A stretch of DNA of 64,000 nucleotides from Pisaster brevispinus (Eukaryota > Echinodermata > Asteroidea > Forcipulatida > Asteriidae), in contig JAMKCF010000001.1 of assembly GCA_023634235.1 (NCBI GenBank), positions 8,124,758-8,188,757 of the forward strand. Direction: 5' to 3'. How positions within the stretch are numbered: the first letter of the stretch is position 1; each line of letters starts with the position of its first letter. The notes beneath the pieces were generated by a model, which worked only from the letters and a program-made list of their open reading frames with translations, had not been told where the DNA came from and made no database searches. A program made the translations under genes and the position numbers. Below, one piece after another: positions 11,470 through 22,572 of the stretch.

Positions 11470-12547
11470 TAACTGTTTCTATACTTGACTACCTCCATGC
11501 ACATTGTATTAGGTTTCGATTATGGTATGATTTTGATCTGTGACATGTACTTGTATGTTCTTTTATGTATTACGTTACCATAATTGGTGTAGTTTCAGAA
11601 TAAATTATGTTCCTGTTATTACTTATTGTAACTGGATAGAAAAAAGGGTCACTTCCACTAATCCAGTTACTTTGCCACTTTCTTACTTTTCTGTGACATT
11701 TTGATTGAAATGTTTCGAAACACTGTACATGCATTTATATATTTGTTTTCACTGTTGCCAAGAAAGTTTCATGACCGGCAAAAAACAGAGAAGACAAAGA
11801 TGGCTATCATTTTCCATTTATTATTCAAATAGGGTCTTCTTTTATTTTATTGTTTTAGAAAAATACCAAGAGGGCATACCAATAATCTACATGTTACTGT
11901 ATTTTTAAAAAACAAGCTGCCCTAAATTGAAAACACAGAACAAATTGACATGCATTTTTTTCAGCTGAATTGATTATTTTTTTTTTTTGGGTAAACCTGT
12001 AAATTATAACCATAACAACTGTTTTCAATTTACATATTTGATAATAATCATCATGCAATATTTGTTGTTATATTCAAAAGGGATCATAAACTCAATATTA
12101 TTGTTGATCAAGTACTTACCTTTACAATGGTGTATGACATGATGCAGTTGAAACAAAATAAACTAATGCCAAGATAATAGTGTATTCTATTTGTACAACT
12201 TTGTCAAAAATAAAGAAAAATGTGGTAATGTATAAGCTAAATTCTAGGAGATAAAATTCATATTTTTTCTTTATTTTTTTACCTTTATAGGGAGATTAGA
12301 TGATGTAGTTTTCAAAAATGGCACTCAAACTGTTTTTACATGCTTGGAAAATACAAATTTTACAAAAAATATGGGAAAAAAAATAATTTCAAAATCAAAA
12401 TATGCATTTTAAAATGGCGATTTTTTTTTTCAAAACCCTGCGGGGGGTCAAAAAATAACTAAAAATATAGCCCTATATGTAAGCTTTGTAATGATGTATA
12501 ATGTTAACATGTTTCTGAGAAGTAAAGCAGTCATTTGAATAAATAAC
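11470..12547. other. piggyBac 1 3' non-coding region
   Basis: AT-rich sequence after the transposase stop with many A/T homopolymers. No further gene was seen. The lost right terminus should lie here. Confidence 0.5.
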
Positions 12548-12892
12548 CTAAGTACATGTAAAATTGGGAGTACTGTCCTCAAACCTCACTCTTTTCTCAA
12601 ATTTGGGGTCTAGCTCGGGTGACAGTGCGGACACCAGGGGACTTGGTTCCCCTTGAGAGAAATAGCCTGAACTCTCGAAAGGCAAACAGAACTTGATTTT
12701 TGAATCGGCCCTTACTGGCTCTTTCGCTCTCACACTGTCTCCACAATCTCTGTGAGGAGATTTCTCATAACTCTCTTTCATGGCTGCCTCTAATTTCTTA
12801 GGCATGAGTTCTCTGTCCCACTGCAGAAATTGGGCCTCTTATTTCAGCCTCTGCAGTTCACTCTCAACACTCTTTGTGTTTTCCTTACTCAT
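12548..12892 (-). pseudogene. Gypsy gag, N-terminal part
   Basis: ATG at 12,892 on the minus strand, about 100 bp after the primer-binding site, starts MSKENTKSVESELQRLK, then a TGA or TAA interrupts. The frame continues with a charged MPKKLEAAMKESYEK segment and VRFEDSTPNF before sequence identity is lost at the piggyBac 1 junction. Position after LTR and PBS marks it as gag. No zinc knuckle is present in this part. Confidence 0.5.
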
Positions 12893-12993
12893 TTCTGATC
12901 CCTTTGGTTGTACTCTTCAACCACAGAAATTTCTATCTCTTTTTATCCTACTCTGAACTCTTCAGTACCAACTGACCTAACCAGCACCAATCA

Positions 12994-13010
12994 CCCCACT
13001 TCTGACACCA
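12994..13010 (-). other. tRNA-Leu primer-binding site
   Basis: On the minus strand the sequence TGGTGTCAGAAGTGGGG starts two bases after the LTR end CCGCCACA. It is complementary to the 3' end of animal tRNA-Leu including CCA, with the last base differing. This is the minus-strand priming site of an LTR retrotransposon. Confidence 0.75.
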
Positions 13011-13012
13011 TT

Positions 13013-14156
13013 TGTGGCGGATTTCCTGCGAGTCTCATTCAATCTTGGAGTCCAGGGAGAAGTTCAACCACTGGCCTGAAAGTTCCCTTATCTCGAACCT
13101 AAATCGTACCTCAGACCCGGGAAAAACTTCGAGCAGTCTCGGGCCCAGAGATGCAAGCTCGTTTAGGTGGAAATCTACCGCCCAATTGGCTACTGATCGT
13201 CTGACTGAACTCTGGGGCAGAGCAGAAGTAACTACTGGGGACAGACTAACAAGAAAATGGACACAGAAACACAACTTTGAGTGTTATCTATTCTCTTTAT
13301 TTGCCTCCTGGGCAAACTTCTTTCTCTGTACTCTGGTGGAAATTTTATTTCCTTTCTCTATCCTTTCACAATCCTTTAACAACCCTTGTCTTCCCGAGTG
13401 CACCCTTGCGCAAACGATCCAGTACTACCAAGCAGTTTTAGCGACCAAACGCACGCACTAGCACGCCGATTGTTTCACAGTGCCTCTATTTGAGTTTCCC
13501 CTCCAGTTGGACTTCTCGACTAATAATGAACGGCCACACCAGGACAATCTCTATGATCGCCCCTGTGCCATCCAAGTTCTCTTTGAACTCAACTTTTAGT
13601 CGCCACTCTGACACAACTATCTTCAAATTCATTGTACTTTGTTTCCTTTGTTCTAAATGCAGTTGAAACATTTTTTGTTCACAGAACTCGGGGAAAGTTC
13701 CGAGTATACAGTGCTAACACACATCGGTGTAAGGGTAAAAAAACCAAAAAATTAATATTCTTTATCCCCGATGCAAAATCAACCTTCTGGAGGAGGACAC
13801 GCAAAGCGTACAAGTTCATCCACTCCTTGCTCGTTGCCATGTTGAATGCGAGCGCCCTCAAGTATTGCTGCTTCGAATCAGTTTGAGTTTTACGTCCACC
13901 CCATTTTACATGTGTCTATCCTGAAAGAAAATGTCACTGTGTATTGGGGCTAATCATGTTAACAACCTGACTGTTTTTTGTAAATTTAAATCTCTTCCTC
14001 AGACCATCTATCATGATTCTCGGAGCTCTTCTCATTTCTGGTTCTGAATTGCCAGTTATAGATTTATTATTCAACAGACGGGGGGTTAACAGGCAGTGGA
14101 ATATCACGTAATAAGTACAACAAAATACAGGGTGTGTGTAGCTCCTGACCGTAACA
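13013..14156 (-). repeat. LTR of minus-strand gypsy element (about 1.14 kb)
   Basis: On the minus strand this reads TGTTACGGTCAGGAGC ... GAAATCCGCCACA, with TG/CA ends. It is followed by two bases and the PBS, and preceded (14,157-14,172) by the purine tract GGGAGGAGGGAAGTTA. Having both a PPT before it and a PBS after it means internal sequence lies on both sides. The LTR may be the 3' LTR of gypsy C and the 5' LTR of a second copy. No second copy of this LTR is in the window to prove its limits. Confidence 0.6.
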
Positions 14157-14172
14157 TAACTTCCCTCCTCCC
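14157..14172 (-). other. Polypurine tract
   Basis: Fourteen of sixteen bases are purines, directly before the TGTTAC LTR end on the minus strand. This is the expected primer position for plus-strand synthesis of the element whose RNase H region lies at 22,655-22,700 and 37,603 onward. Confidence 0.5.
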
Positions 14173-14416
14173 TTCAGTTCTCATTGGCCAAACATTAATG
14201 TAGAGCTAAACTATAAATGAGAACTTTGTTCACAAAACGGTCAGTCTTACAATAAACAATAAAATTAAAAAAAACTCACTTCCAAAAACAATATAACTTC
14301 ACCAAATACATTTCAATACAATCACTTGTGGAAATCACGGTCGTTTTGGTTCGTTAGAGAAGATTCTTTTGTGGAGTAAAATTTGCATACCCAAATAAAT
14401 TAAAAATATTACACCA
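14173..14416 (-). other. Gypsy C 3' untranslated segment
   Basis: AT-rich non-coding DNA between the polypurine tract and the TA at which the GCAAGCTTGC element is inserted. It would be contiguous with 22,594-22,700 if that element were absent. Confidence 0.4.
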
Positions 14417-14430
14417 TACCCTTACGGAAA

Positions 14431-14902
14431 ATCAAGCTTGCGACAAGCTTGCGGCAAGCTAGTTTTAAGCTTGTGACAATCTCATTGAGCTTGCTGCAAG
14501 CTCAAATGAGCTTGCAATAATTTCTGCAAGCTAGCTGCAAGCTCCTTGCAAGCTTGCAGCAAGCTTGCACGAAACGTTTGTCTTCATGCAAGCTTGCATG
14601 GTTTCTTGGCAAGCTCGCAATCTTTTTAGCAAGCTTGCTGCAAGCTTGCATGTTTTTTGACAAGCTTGCAAACTTTTTTTGCAAGCTTGCAAGCTTGCAT
14701 GTTTTTTGACAAGCTTGCATGGTTTCTTGGCAAGCTTGCAATTTTGAAGCAAGCAATTTTGCATGGTTTGGTCACAAAAAATTAAGCTTGCAATCTTAAG
14801 CTTGCTGCACACTGCAAGCTTGCCAACTTGTTTGGCAAGCTGTATATATAGCAAATGGCTAGTGCAAGCTTGCACATATGGCTGAATTAATACAAGCTTG
14901 CT
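14431..14902. repeat. Left array of palindromic GCAAGCTTGC motifs
   Basis: About 18 AAGCTT cores in 470 bp, most within GCAAGCTTGC or a one-base variant. Chance expectation is about one per 4 kb. Spacing is irregular, so it is a cluster of sites and not a simple tandem repeat. ORFs here (for instance on the minus strand) merely translate the motif. Confidence 0.9.
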
Positions 14903-15803
14903 AAATGTACTTGCAAACATAGCTTGTAACCGATGGTGGCAGCAAACATTTTGCGTGAAATAGTGACGTAGCTGGACGTGTGATATTCTTATGCCTGCGA
15001 CGTTGCTGGTAACAGTGGTATCTTCAAACAAGAGATACTTGCAGTGATTGTCTAAGAATACACTATAATTATTTTTAATTCAGGGCTCGAATTTGATGGG
15101 GGGGGGGAATCCACAAGCAGCAGGGCTTGTTGCTCAGTCAAAACTTTTACTGGGCCGGAACATTTTTTACAAGACCGAAGTCATCTGAGAAGAAAAAAAT
15201 CAAAACACAACAAAAACGCACCAAAAGTTAACATGTTTTTCATACTTCTGCGCCTGTGCAAGTTTCACTTGCAGATCGCTTAGGGGGCAGTTTGGGCTTT
15301 GAAACCCCATCTAGAAATGTCCACATACCTTCTTTTTACACGACGTTTGCTGCCACAGAAAAAAATTTAATAAGTTTTGACAGGACAATATCAACAACGT
15401 TGACAAAACATGCGGTGGCGATGCACGTGAAGCAAGACTTGTGGAAACAAGACCTTACTTTTCATCCATGCAACACAGGGATGTGAGGTGTTAAAAGCAA
15501 ACAACCTAGATGAGTTTGGATGGATCTTCAGATTCAGGTGAGCAACAAATCCTTCATCCTCTTAACTTCTGTTTCAACTCATCTTTTGACAACAGTTTGG
15601 CAGGGCATTATTAAAATAGTTGCTTTCAATGTCCTGTACGACTTGCCTAAATGTTGTGAATTTGACTGACCAAAAAGGAGCCATTAAAAGGACATATTGA
15701 ACTTATACTGATCTCTTTATGATGAGGCGTTGTTTTCTGTGCCATGTATGTACATGTAACTATTTACTAAGTTACCTTCCCTTACATTGTAGTACCATAA
15801 ATG
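14903..15803. other. Interior of GCAAGCTTGC element, left
   Basis: No recognised gene. A short ORF at 15,256-15,486 (MQVSLADRLGGSLGFETPSR) has no family I know. A possible splice donor (TTCAG/GTGAG) lies near 15,537. Confidence 0.35.
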
Positions 15804-16219
15804 GCGTGTCGTGGCCGAGTGGATAAGATCACTGGACTCAAGCTCTGGTGTTTCTGATCAGCAGAGTGTGGGTTCGAGCCCCGGTCGTGACACCTGTGTC
15901 CTTAAGCAAGACACTTAACCATGATTGCTTCGTCCTTCGGATGGGACGTAAAGCCGTTGGTCCCGTGTGTTGTGTAACGCACGAAAAAGAACCCAGTGCA
16001 CTTATCGAAAAGAGAAGGGGTCCGCCCCGGTGTTCCTGGTTTGATCGGCTGCATATTGCGCCACAGCACCTTGTAAACCATTACAAGGTGCTATGTAAAG
16101 GAGTAGGTCTCATACTTCAAACGTAGCCCCAAATACCTTGCAGGAATACTGAATGTTAAGCGCTTAGAGGCTGGCCTGCAGTAGGCGCTATACAAATACA
16201 ATATATTATTATAAAAAAA
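15804..16219 (+). mobile_element. tRNA-Leu-derived SINE
   Basis: The head resembles tRNA-Leu(CAA): box A TGGCCGAGTGG, anticodon arm with ACTCAAG, box B GGTTCGAGCCC. A conserved body follows (GTCCTTAAGCAAGACACTTAA). The last 60 bp (GCGCTTAGAGGCT ... TAGGCGCTATACAAAT, then an ATT-rich end) match the 3' tail of the LINE at 30,191. Transcribed by RNA polymerase III and mobilised in trans by a LINE, by family knowledge. Confidence 0.85.
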
Positions 16220-16257
16220 CTGCTTATTAAGCAGTCTGTAAGCAGTCAACTGCTTAA
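16220..16257. repeat. AAGCAGT-rich flank with TTAA target of piggyBac 2
   Basis: Short irregular repeats of AAGCAGT and its inverse ACTGCTT. They continue beyond the piggyBac at 20,588-20,760, showing the transposon landed in this cluster at TTAA (16,254-16,257). Confidence 0.6.
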
Positions 16258-16264
16258 CCCTTTC

Positions 16265-16332
16265 AGCCCCAACGGCGACTATAGTCGCCCGTGCACTGTA
16301 CCCCGCTTGAGCCCCAACGGCGACTATAGTCG
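16265..16332 (+). repeat. Duplicated subterminal motif with palindrome CGACTATAGTCG
   Basis: Two exact 23-bp copies at 16,265-16,287 and 16,310-16,332, next to the left terminus of piggyBac 2. Likely transposase-binding sites, by analogy with other piggyBac ends. Confidence 0.8.
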
Positions 16333-16544
16333 ACGAGCGCATGTCGTCTTTTTCAAGATGCAATAATAGTTTTGTTTGTCGCCCTCTGCTGTTGAATTTA
16401 AGATAACCAGAAAGGTCGTTGACTCCTCTTTTGAATGGTGTATAATACAATAGGGGTTGTAATTGGCTTTTTTCGAGAAAAACGACGCGCCGAAAAAAAA
16501 AACCTTCTGAATAAACCAAGATTTACTTCCGAAATTTCAGCAAA

Positions 16545-18387
16545 ATGAGTGATCGTAATGCCGATTTACTTCGGGAGTTGTTTGCAGATAGTGATTCTGA
16601 TATGGAATTAACTAGTTCTTCTGAAGAATCTAGTGTAAATAGTGAAGATTCTTCAACTTCAGACGACGAAAATGCTGCTGGTCCGAGCGGCGTGACTGAT
16701 CATGGGCGCAGGCAGACCGGTCCGAGGGCTACTGTTGCCGGTGGTGTTCGTGGTGGGGGCCGAGGTGGTGCTCGTGGTGGGGGCCGAGGCGGTGCTCGGG
16801 GACGCCGTGATGCACCCAATTTCCGCGCTGGATGGGTTGAAACTAACAACTTCAACCCAAGTGATCTACAATTCACCGGAGTTCCTGGTCCTACCGCCAA
16901 CTATGTTGGGTTTTCACCAGTACAAATGTTCATGTTGTACTTCTCAGCGGCAGTGTGGGACTTACTGGTTACAGAGACAAACAGGTATGCAAATCAGACC
17001 ATGCAGGCTAAACCAGGGTCCTACAAGTGGGGTAGTAATCCCATTGATGTAGCTGAGATGAAGGCTTTTATAGCGATTCTTCTGGCTATGAGCATTTCTA
17101 GATTGCCTCAATACAGAATGTACTGGTCAACTTCTGAAATACTGAACAACTGCTTCTTTCCATCCATCATGTCACGCAACCGATTCACCGACATTCTCAG
17201 ATTCTTCCACCTTGCAAACAATGATGCCCCTCGTCAACCCCAACTTGCAACAAACAAGCTTTCGAAACTTCAACCGTTCCTTGACCTCATCTTGCCAAAA
17301 CTCAAAACGGTCTACAACCCAGGGCAACAGCTATCTCCTGATGAAAGCATGCTTCGATTCAAGGGACGGTTGAGTTTTATCCAGTACATGCCCAAAAAGC
17401 CTGTGAAATGGGGGATGAAAGCGTTTTCATTGAACGAATCGAAAACAGGTTACACATGCTCCTGGAAGCTTTACACGGGTAAGCAGGAGTACCCCGTCCC
17501 CCCTGTACAGCACCCCCTCGACCCATCAACAAACCATCCTGTGGAACTGTATGTAAGTGGCCACATTGTACTGGACTTAGTTCGCGGTTACGAGAAAAAA
17601 GGTCATATAATAAATTGTGACAACTATTACACCAGCCCTGCCCTTTTCCAGCAACTCATGGATCTTGGTTTTGGTTGTTGCGGAACAGTGAAGTTTTTAG
17701 CTAAGGGAATGCCTGAAGCAGCTAATCCCAGACCAGAACTAACAGAATGAAGATGCTCCGGCTTTCCACACGAAGGGAGACCAACTTTGTGTTGTCTGGT
17801 ATGACAAAAAGCAAGTAAACTTACTTACCAGCGTCGGAAACTGCAATGTTTCGGAGAAGAGAATTCGCTCTCGCCACACAGAAGATGGCTTTAGAAAGAT
17901 AACAAAACCTCATTCCATCGAGGAGTACAACAAATATATGGGAGGAACTGATTTGGCGGATCAATTTTTTCAATATTACAACCATACTCATCGAAGCTTG
18001 AAATGGTGGAAGCGTGTTTTTTTCCACATGGTTGAGGTTTGCATGGCCAATTCATCTGTAGTTTTTGATAGCGTTCCATCTAACAAGAAATTGACGACCC
18101 TCAAGTTCCGACAAGCTGTGATCCAAGGATTGCTTGATGGCTGGGTCCGTGATCCAAAACGCATTGGACGACGATCAATCCGGGATGATCTGCCATCCCG
18201 GCTTACTGAGCATGGTCACTTTCCAGGCCTAGTAGCTGGTTCCAGCAAACCAGACTGCGTCGTGTGTAGCGATAGGTCAAAGCAAGGAGGACGGAAGCAA
18301 ACCAAAACATTCTGTCAAAGATGCGACCGTCCAATGTGTACATATCCTTGCTTTGAAATATATCATACACATTTGAACTATAAGTAA
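16545..18387 (+). pseudogene. piggyBac 2 transposase (single frameshift)
   Basis: The first frame (ATG 16,545 to TGA 17,748-17,750) has an acidic Ser-rich head (SDSDMELTSSSEESS), an RGG box (RGGGRGGARGGGRGG), and the DDE core with first Asp in SPDESMLRFKGR and second in INCDNYYTSPALF. One base shift near 17,745 moves reading to a frame containing LCVVWYDKKQ, third Asp MGGTDLADQFFQYY, and a C-terminal cysteine-rich finger (CVVCSDR ... CQRCDRPMC) ending at 18,387. All catalytic and zinc residues are present. Only the frameshift breaks it. Function by family: cut-and-paste at TTAA. No intron seen, unlike piggyBac 1. Confidence 0.9.
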
Positions 18388-18537
18388 TGCGTTTACCTAC
18401 GAAGGTTACTTATTGTTGCTCAGTTAGCCGGGATGCCAGAGCATCCCATATTGATCAGCGTCCAGTGAGTTTATGATCATCAGTTTGAGATTACAGTTTG
18501 GCTTGGATGGAGCGCTATCTAAATTAAAAAATTCCTA

Positions 18538-18975
18538 TCCATGTTTCCGAAACAAATATTTATTTAGTCAACAAATATTCAACCCATTTTAATTACATGT
18601 AAAATGCCAATTGCATTCTATGTTTTGTAAACAAATATTCAATTCCTTGTATATACATATAAAGTGCAAAATCCATCCATGTTTCGTAAACAAATTTACT
18701 GCTCATTTTGATTACATGTAAAATGCCAATTTCAGTCCATGTTTTGTAAACAAGTATTCAACTCGTTTTATTTACGTGTAAAATGCAAGAACCCATCCAT
18801 GTTTCATGAACAATTATTTTACTCATTTTATTTACATGTAAAATGCAAGAACCCATCCATGTTTCATAAACAAGTATTCAATTTCTATTATGTACATATA
18901 AAATGCGAATTCCATCGATGTTTTGTAAACAAATACTCAACTCATTTTATTTACATGTAAAATGTGAGTTCTCAT
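18538..18975 (+). repeat. About 60-bp tandem array, seven degenerate copies
   Basis: Seven units starting CCATGTTT(C/T)GTAAAC and ending TTTACATGTAAAATGC, spaced about 60 bp (the first 78 bp apart because of a short insertion). It lies in the 3' untranslated part of piggyBac 2. Apparent ORFs are translations of the repeat. Confidence 0.85.
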
Positions 18976-19021
18976 CCACTTGTTTAGAATTTATATTTTT
19001 TAGTTTGTTCTATGTTTACTT

Positions 19022-19420
19022 TTTATTATTGAATGTGTTTTGGGGGTATATTATTCAAACATTGCCAACAATATATGCCAGAAACCAAGAACATCAAACC
19101 GTTGCAATTTTGTTTACAAATCGATATTTACTTGCCATTCCCAACTTATGACAGTTGTTTTTGGTAACACCTGACATTTGATTTGTTATTTAGTAGCAGG
19201 ATCTCATTTTTTCAGTTTATTTTGTTCAATGAATGTACTGCCAAATCATTTTTTTAGAAAGCAAGTAAAAGTTTGTATTATTTTTACTTTTTAAAATCTT
19301 TATTGAATGTGTTTTGGGGGTATACTATTCAAACATTGCCAATAATATATGCCAGAGCCAAAAACACCAAGCGTTGCAATTTTGTTTACAAATTGATATT
19401 GCTTGCCAATTGCCATCCTC
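19022..19420 (+). repeat. Duplicated 115-bp block, 278 bp apart
   Basis: TATTGAATGTGTTTTGGGGG and the following 95 bp occur near 19,025 and again near 19,303 with about 90% identity. This is a second repeat family inside the piggyBac 2 3' region. Confidence 0.8.
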
Positions 19421-20569
19421 AACTTGTGATTACACAAACATGTACATGTATTTATTATTTTGTCACCAAATCTCAACTTTGTACATAGCATGTATACAGT
19501 ACTAGCGTAAATAAACTTGTATGTAGTGTTAGGTAGCTATTGATGTCATGTATTTTCTCAGGTTATTTGTTCCTTATTTTTTTTAAAGTTTACTATTTTC
19601 CAGTTTGTTTCACATACGAACCTGGACAAATGAAAAGTTTTTGAACCATTAGTTGTCAAAAGTATGCAATGTTTTAGTGTTTAAGTATTTATTGTATACA
19701 TTTATGTGTTATGTATTTGCCAATTTTTTATTTTTTTTATATTTACTTCAACTACATGAACATTTTCATGTTCAGTTTATAAGTGCAGTATTGATGATTC
19801 TTCTTCTTGCATATATATACATCAATAAACAAGAAAAACATGCTCTATTGGAGCTTCCAATTGGAAAATTGTTGTGTCTGTACTTTTTCTCATCTATTCA
19901 AAAGCAATTATTATTACAGGATAAGGAGTATCCATCCTTTATTGAATAGCAGTATACATGGACAATGTAACACAATGTAACAAGTAGCGTTCTGCATGCA
20001 TGGTTTACATGTAAAGTGTACAGGCCTTTGTCCCAAACACTGTGGTTGTTCCTGGTCAACAAGTTGTGTTGAAAAGACCCACTCTGAGACTGCAACTCTG
20101 GTAATAGATGTACCTAAGCTGACAATACAAGAACACTAACAATTTGATTTGTATACCATAAGAAAGATTTTTACAGGCTTCAAACTATGAACACAATGTT
20201 TTGTGTTGTAGGGACTGTTTCAATGTGAAAACAACCAATCTTATACTTGAAAAAAAAATTGAGAGTACTAAAATTTGAAGTATTTCAAAACGCACAGCTT
20301 GAATTCATGCATGATTTGAGCTCCTGTGTAAAAACCAAAACTCAAATCAAGATAAATTTGATACCATAACAATCACCACGTTATATCCATGTAATAGCAT
20401 GCACAACGTTTTTTGATGCAATAATTAGTTTGTGCAGAAAATCAAGTTTGAAAAAGACGTGTAGTTCAAGCTGCAACTTTTTAGTCATCTGGAAAAAAAA
20501 ACTTGGGCCACAGGAGCTCCGTGTGCATAAACAATGCGGTCACCACAGGATGCATGGTAATAAACAACG
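19421..20569. other. piggyBac 2 3' non-coding remainder
   Basis: AT-rich, no gene recognised, many A/T runs. Reaches to the right terminal repeat. Confidence 0.55.
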
Positions 20570-20587
20570 TGGGGCTGAAAGGGTTAA

Positions 20588-21995
20588 CTAGGCAGTCCAT
20601 TAGAATTATTAAGCAGTTTGTAAGAAGTTGGCGACAATGAATGCTTAAAGCAGTCCAAAAGCAGGCATTTGAAGTCGAAGGCATTTTCATAAGCAGTTGT
20701 GTGTTGGATAATTAAGCAGTCACAAAATCCACAACTTTTTCATGTAAGCAGTCGAAGTAGAATTTCTAAAGAGTTTCAGACTTGAAGGCTTAGGGGGCCT
20801 TCAACTGCAAATTCCTGTACATGTTCATGAAGGCTTAAGTACACCAGGGTCACTCAAGAAGTGTAACTTGACACTGTCCATTGCATAACACTTCCTGTGT
20901 GGTAAATTTGAATTCTAACTGGCACTCATATTGAAAGTGCAATGGCTACTGGAAGCTGCTTGTGTTGGAGGTGTTGGTGTGTAGGTTTTTGTACCAAAAT
21001 TTAATATGTTAATAATCACTTGCATGCAATGGAAGTTATACTCTATACTCAGTGGAAACTAAACAAGACATTAAAGAAACAAACATGACCAGAACATGGA
21101 AGATTGATCAGAATTATCATGGATTGGTAAGCTGTTTATGTTAGTACTATACTACTATGTATGTAACTACTGTACATGTACTATTACAGAATGTCTGTGT
21201 GTCAATATCACTTTGTTTTTGTCAACGGAGCATGGAGGGGAGAGTATTTTCTTTTGATGATGGAGAAGCCATGGTTTTGTTGCTTTTTAAGTGCGCTGCC
21301 TAAAATCTGAGCAACAATGCCCTGATGGCTATGACTAACTTCATTTGATTCTTCCAGGTTTAATGTTAAGTGCTTGCCCAGAGCCAAGAACATAGGCCAC
21401 CCATCACTACATTTCATTGTGCCGTACTCAAACCATGGTCGATCAATATTCTATTTCATGTTGACCTGAATATCAGGATTTCATCATAGAAGAAATTATC
21501 TTCATCTTGTTTTTTTTTTGCTTCTTTCAAGGTTGAGTCTTCCTTGGGGACCCAAGGTTGGGAGTACGCATCTCAAAGAATGGGCTGGAACAGCGGGAAA
21601 GGTTGGCCACAAAGCCAGAAAAGTTTGGACTTCTTCTGTTGGAGTTGGTTGTTTCTTTTGAAGAGTGTGCCTGAGGAGATTGAAGTTTAAATAGTGCAGT
21701 GTGTGTGCCTGGACTTCAGCAACTGTATATACGTAACGAACAGTCAACATCATTAAATTGTTTTATATTGGGTTGGCAGTTTTTTTACACTGCACTGAGG
21801 ATATTGTTTGAAGGGAAAGAAGTAATGGATGGATTTAATTGTGTATGGCAAAAGATGATAATAAATTCATAATAATTGACCTATCCCACCGGGATATTGG
21901 TTGGGATCCCGACCACATTTTTTAAGGGGATGTGTTTTACTGAATGTCAATAAACTGAAAAACTAATCATTCATGCACAAATGCCATGCTGTTGG
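20588..21995. other. Interior of GCAAGCTTGC element, right
   Basis: Begins with more AAGCAGT repeats (to about 20,760). Two short minus-strand ORFs (21,208-21,417 and 21,502-21,753) have ordinary amino acid composition but no family I recognise. They could be remnants of a gene carried by the element or chance. Confidence 0.35.
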
Positions 21996-22572
21996 CGCAA
22001 GCTTGCCATCCTGCCTACAATGCCTGTGCAAGCTTGCCATGCATGCATGCGCCCATTGGCGCAAGCTTAATTCCGGCCAGCTAGATTTATGGCAAGCTTG
22101 TCATCTTCCCTGTTGTGCAAGCTTGCTGGCGCAAATAAGCTTGCAATAACTGGCCATTCATGCAAGCTTGCCACCAAGCTTAAATATATAAGCTCATTTT
22201 AGGCGCAAATATTAAGCTTGTCGCATAATCTCTCTGCAGGCAAGCTTGCAGAGAGATTGCCGCAAGCTTGCAGAGAGCTTCAGAGCTTGCCGCAAGCTTG
22301 CCGCAAGCTTGCAGAGAGCTTGCAGGGTTCCAAATATGCAAATTAGGGCAAGCTTGCGCCAACTGGCAAGCTTGCAAGCTTGCTGCAAGCTTGCCATTCT
22401 GCCGGTTGCCGCAAGCTTGCCGCAAGCTTGCCGCAAGCTTGCCGCAAGCTTGCCGCAAGCTTACCCTAATTTGCATATTTGGAACCCTGCAAGCTCTCGG
22501 CAAGCTCTGCACGCTTGCGGCAAGCTTGCCATCATGTTCTCTGCAAGCTTGCCGCAAGCTTGCAGCAAGCTT
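21996..22572. repeat. Right array of palindromic GCAAGCTTGC motifs
   Basis: About 26 AAGCTT cores in 577 bp, densest at 22,385-22,465, where CCGCAAGCTTG repeats five times head to tail. Inverted partner of the left array. Confidence 0.9.
22314..22497. repeat. Long hairpin, 45-bp arms
   Basis: 22,314-22,358 is the inverse of 22,453-22,497 with one mismatch. The arms include GGGTTCCAAATATGCAAATT. The 94-bp loop is itself GCAAGCTTGC repeats, so the whole can fold on itself. Confidence 0.9.

Larger units (their letters stand above)
8681..12545 (+). mobile_element. piggyBac 1 (left end clear, right end not found)
   Basis: The left end is TTAA (8,677-8,680) followed by CCCTTTAAACTCAACCC, a typical piggyBac target duplication and terminal repeat start. 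Twenty bases in is a hairpin, AAAATCGG ... CCGATTTT, in subterminal position. A two-exon transposase follows on the same strand. The expected right end (inverse of the left terminus plus TTAA) could not be found before gag resumes at about 12,548, so the 3' end is deleted or diverged. Confidence 0.75.
16258..20583 (+). mobile_element. piggyBac 2, complete with TTAA duplication
   Basis: TTAA at 16,254-16,257 and 20,584-20,587. Termini CCCTTTCAGCCCCAACG and its inverse GTGGGGCTGAAAGGG. Next to the left end, AGCCCCAACGGCGACTATAG is present twice, 45 bp apart, each with the 12-bp palindrome CGACTATAGTCG. The transposase has one frameshift. The 3' region is unusually long (2.2 kb) and full of repeats. 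Confidence 0.95.

Noticed and set aside
8446..13101. Exact 16-bp match TCTCGAACCTAAATCG between 8,447 and 13,087
   Set aside because: About the length expected by chance in 64 kb; flanks do not match.
14502..15031. Minus-strand ORFs rich in KLA, ACQ and SLQ
   Set aside because: They translate the GCAAGCTTGC array; the same pattern appears in several frames.
15804..15900. Functional tRNA-Leu gene
   Set aside because: Acceptor stem is poor and a SINE body follows; the second copy at 50,283 confirms a repeat family.
22330..22480. ATTTGCAT octamer sites as Oct-factor enhancers
   Set aside because: They occur once per hairpin arm; duplication explains them.
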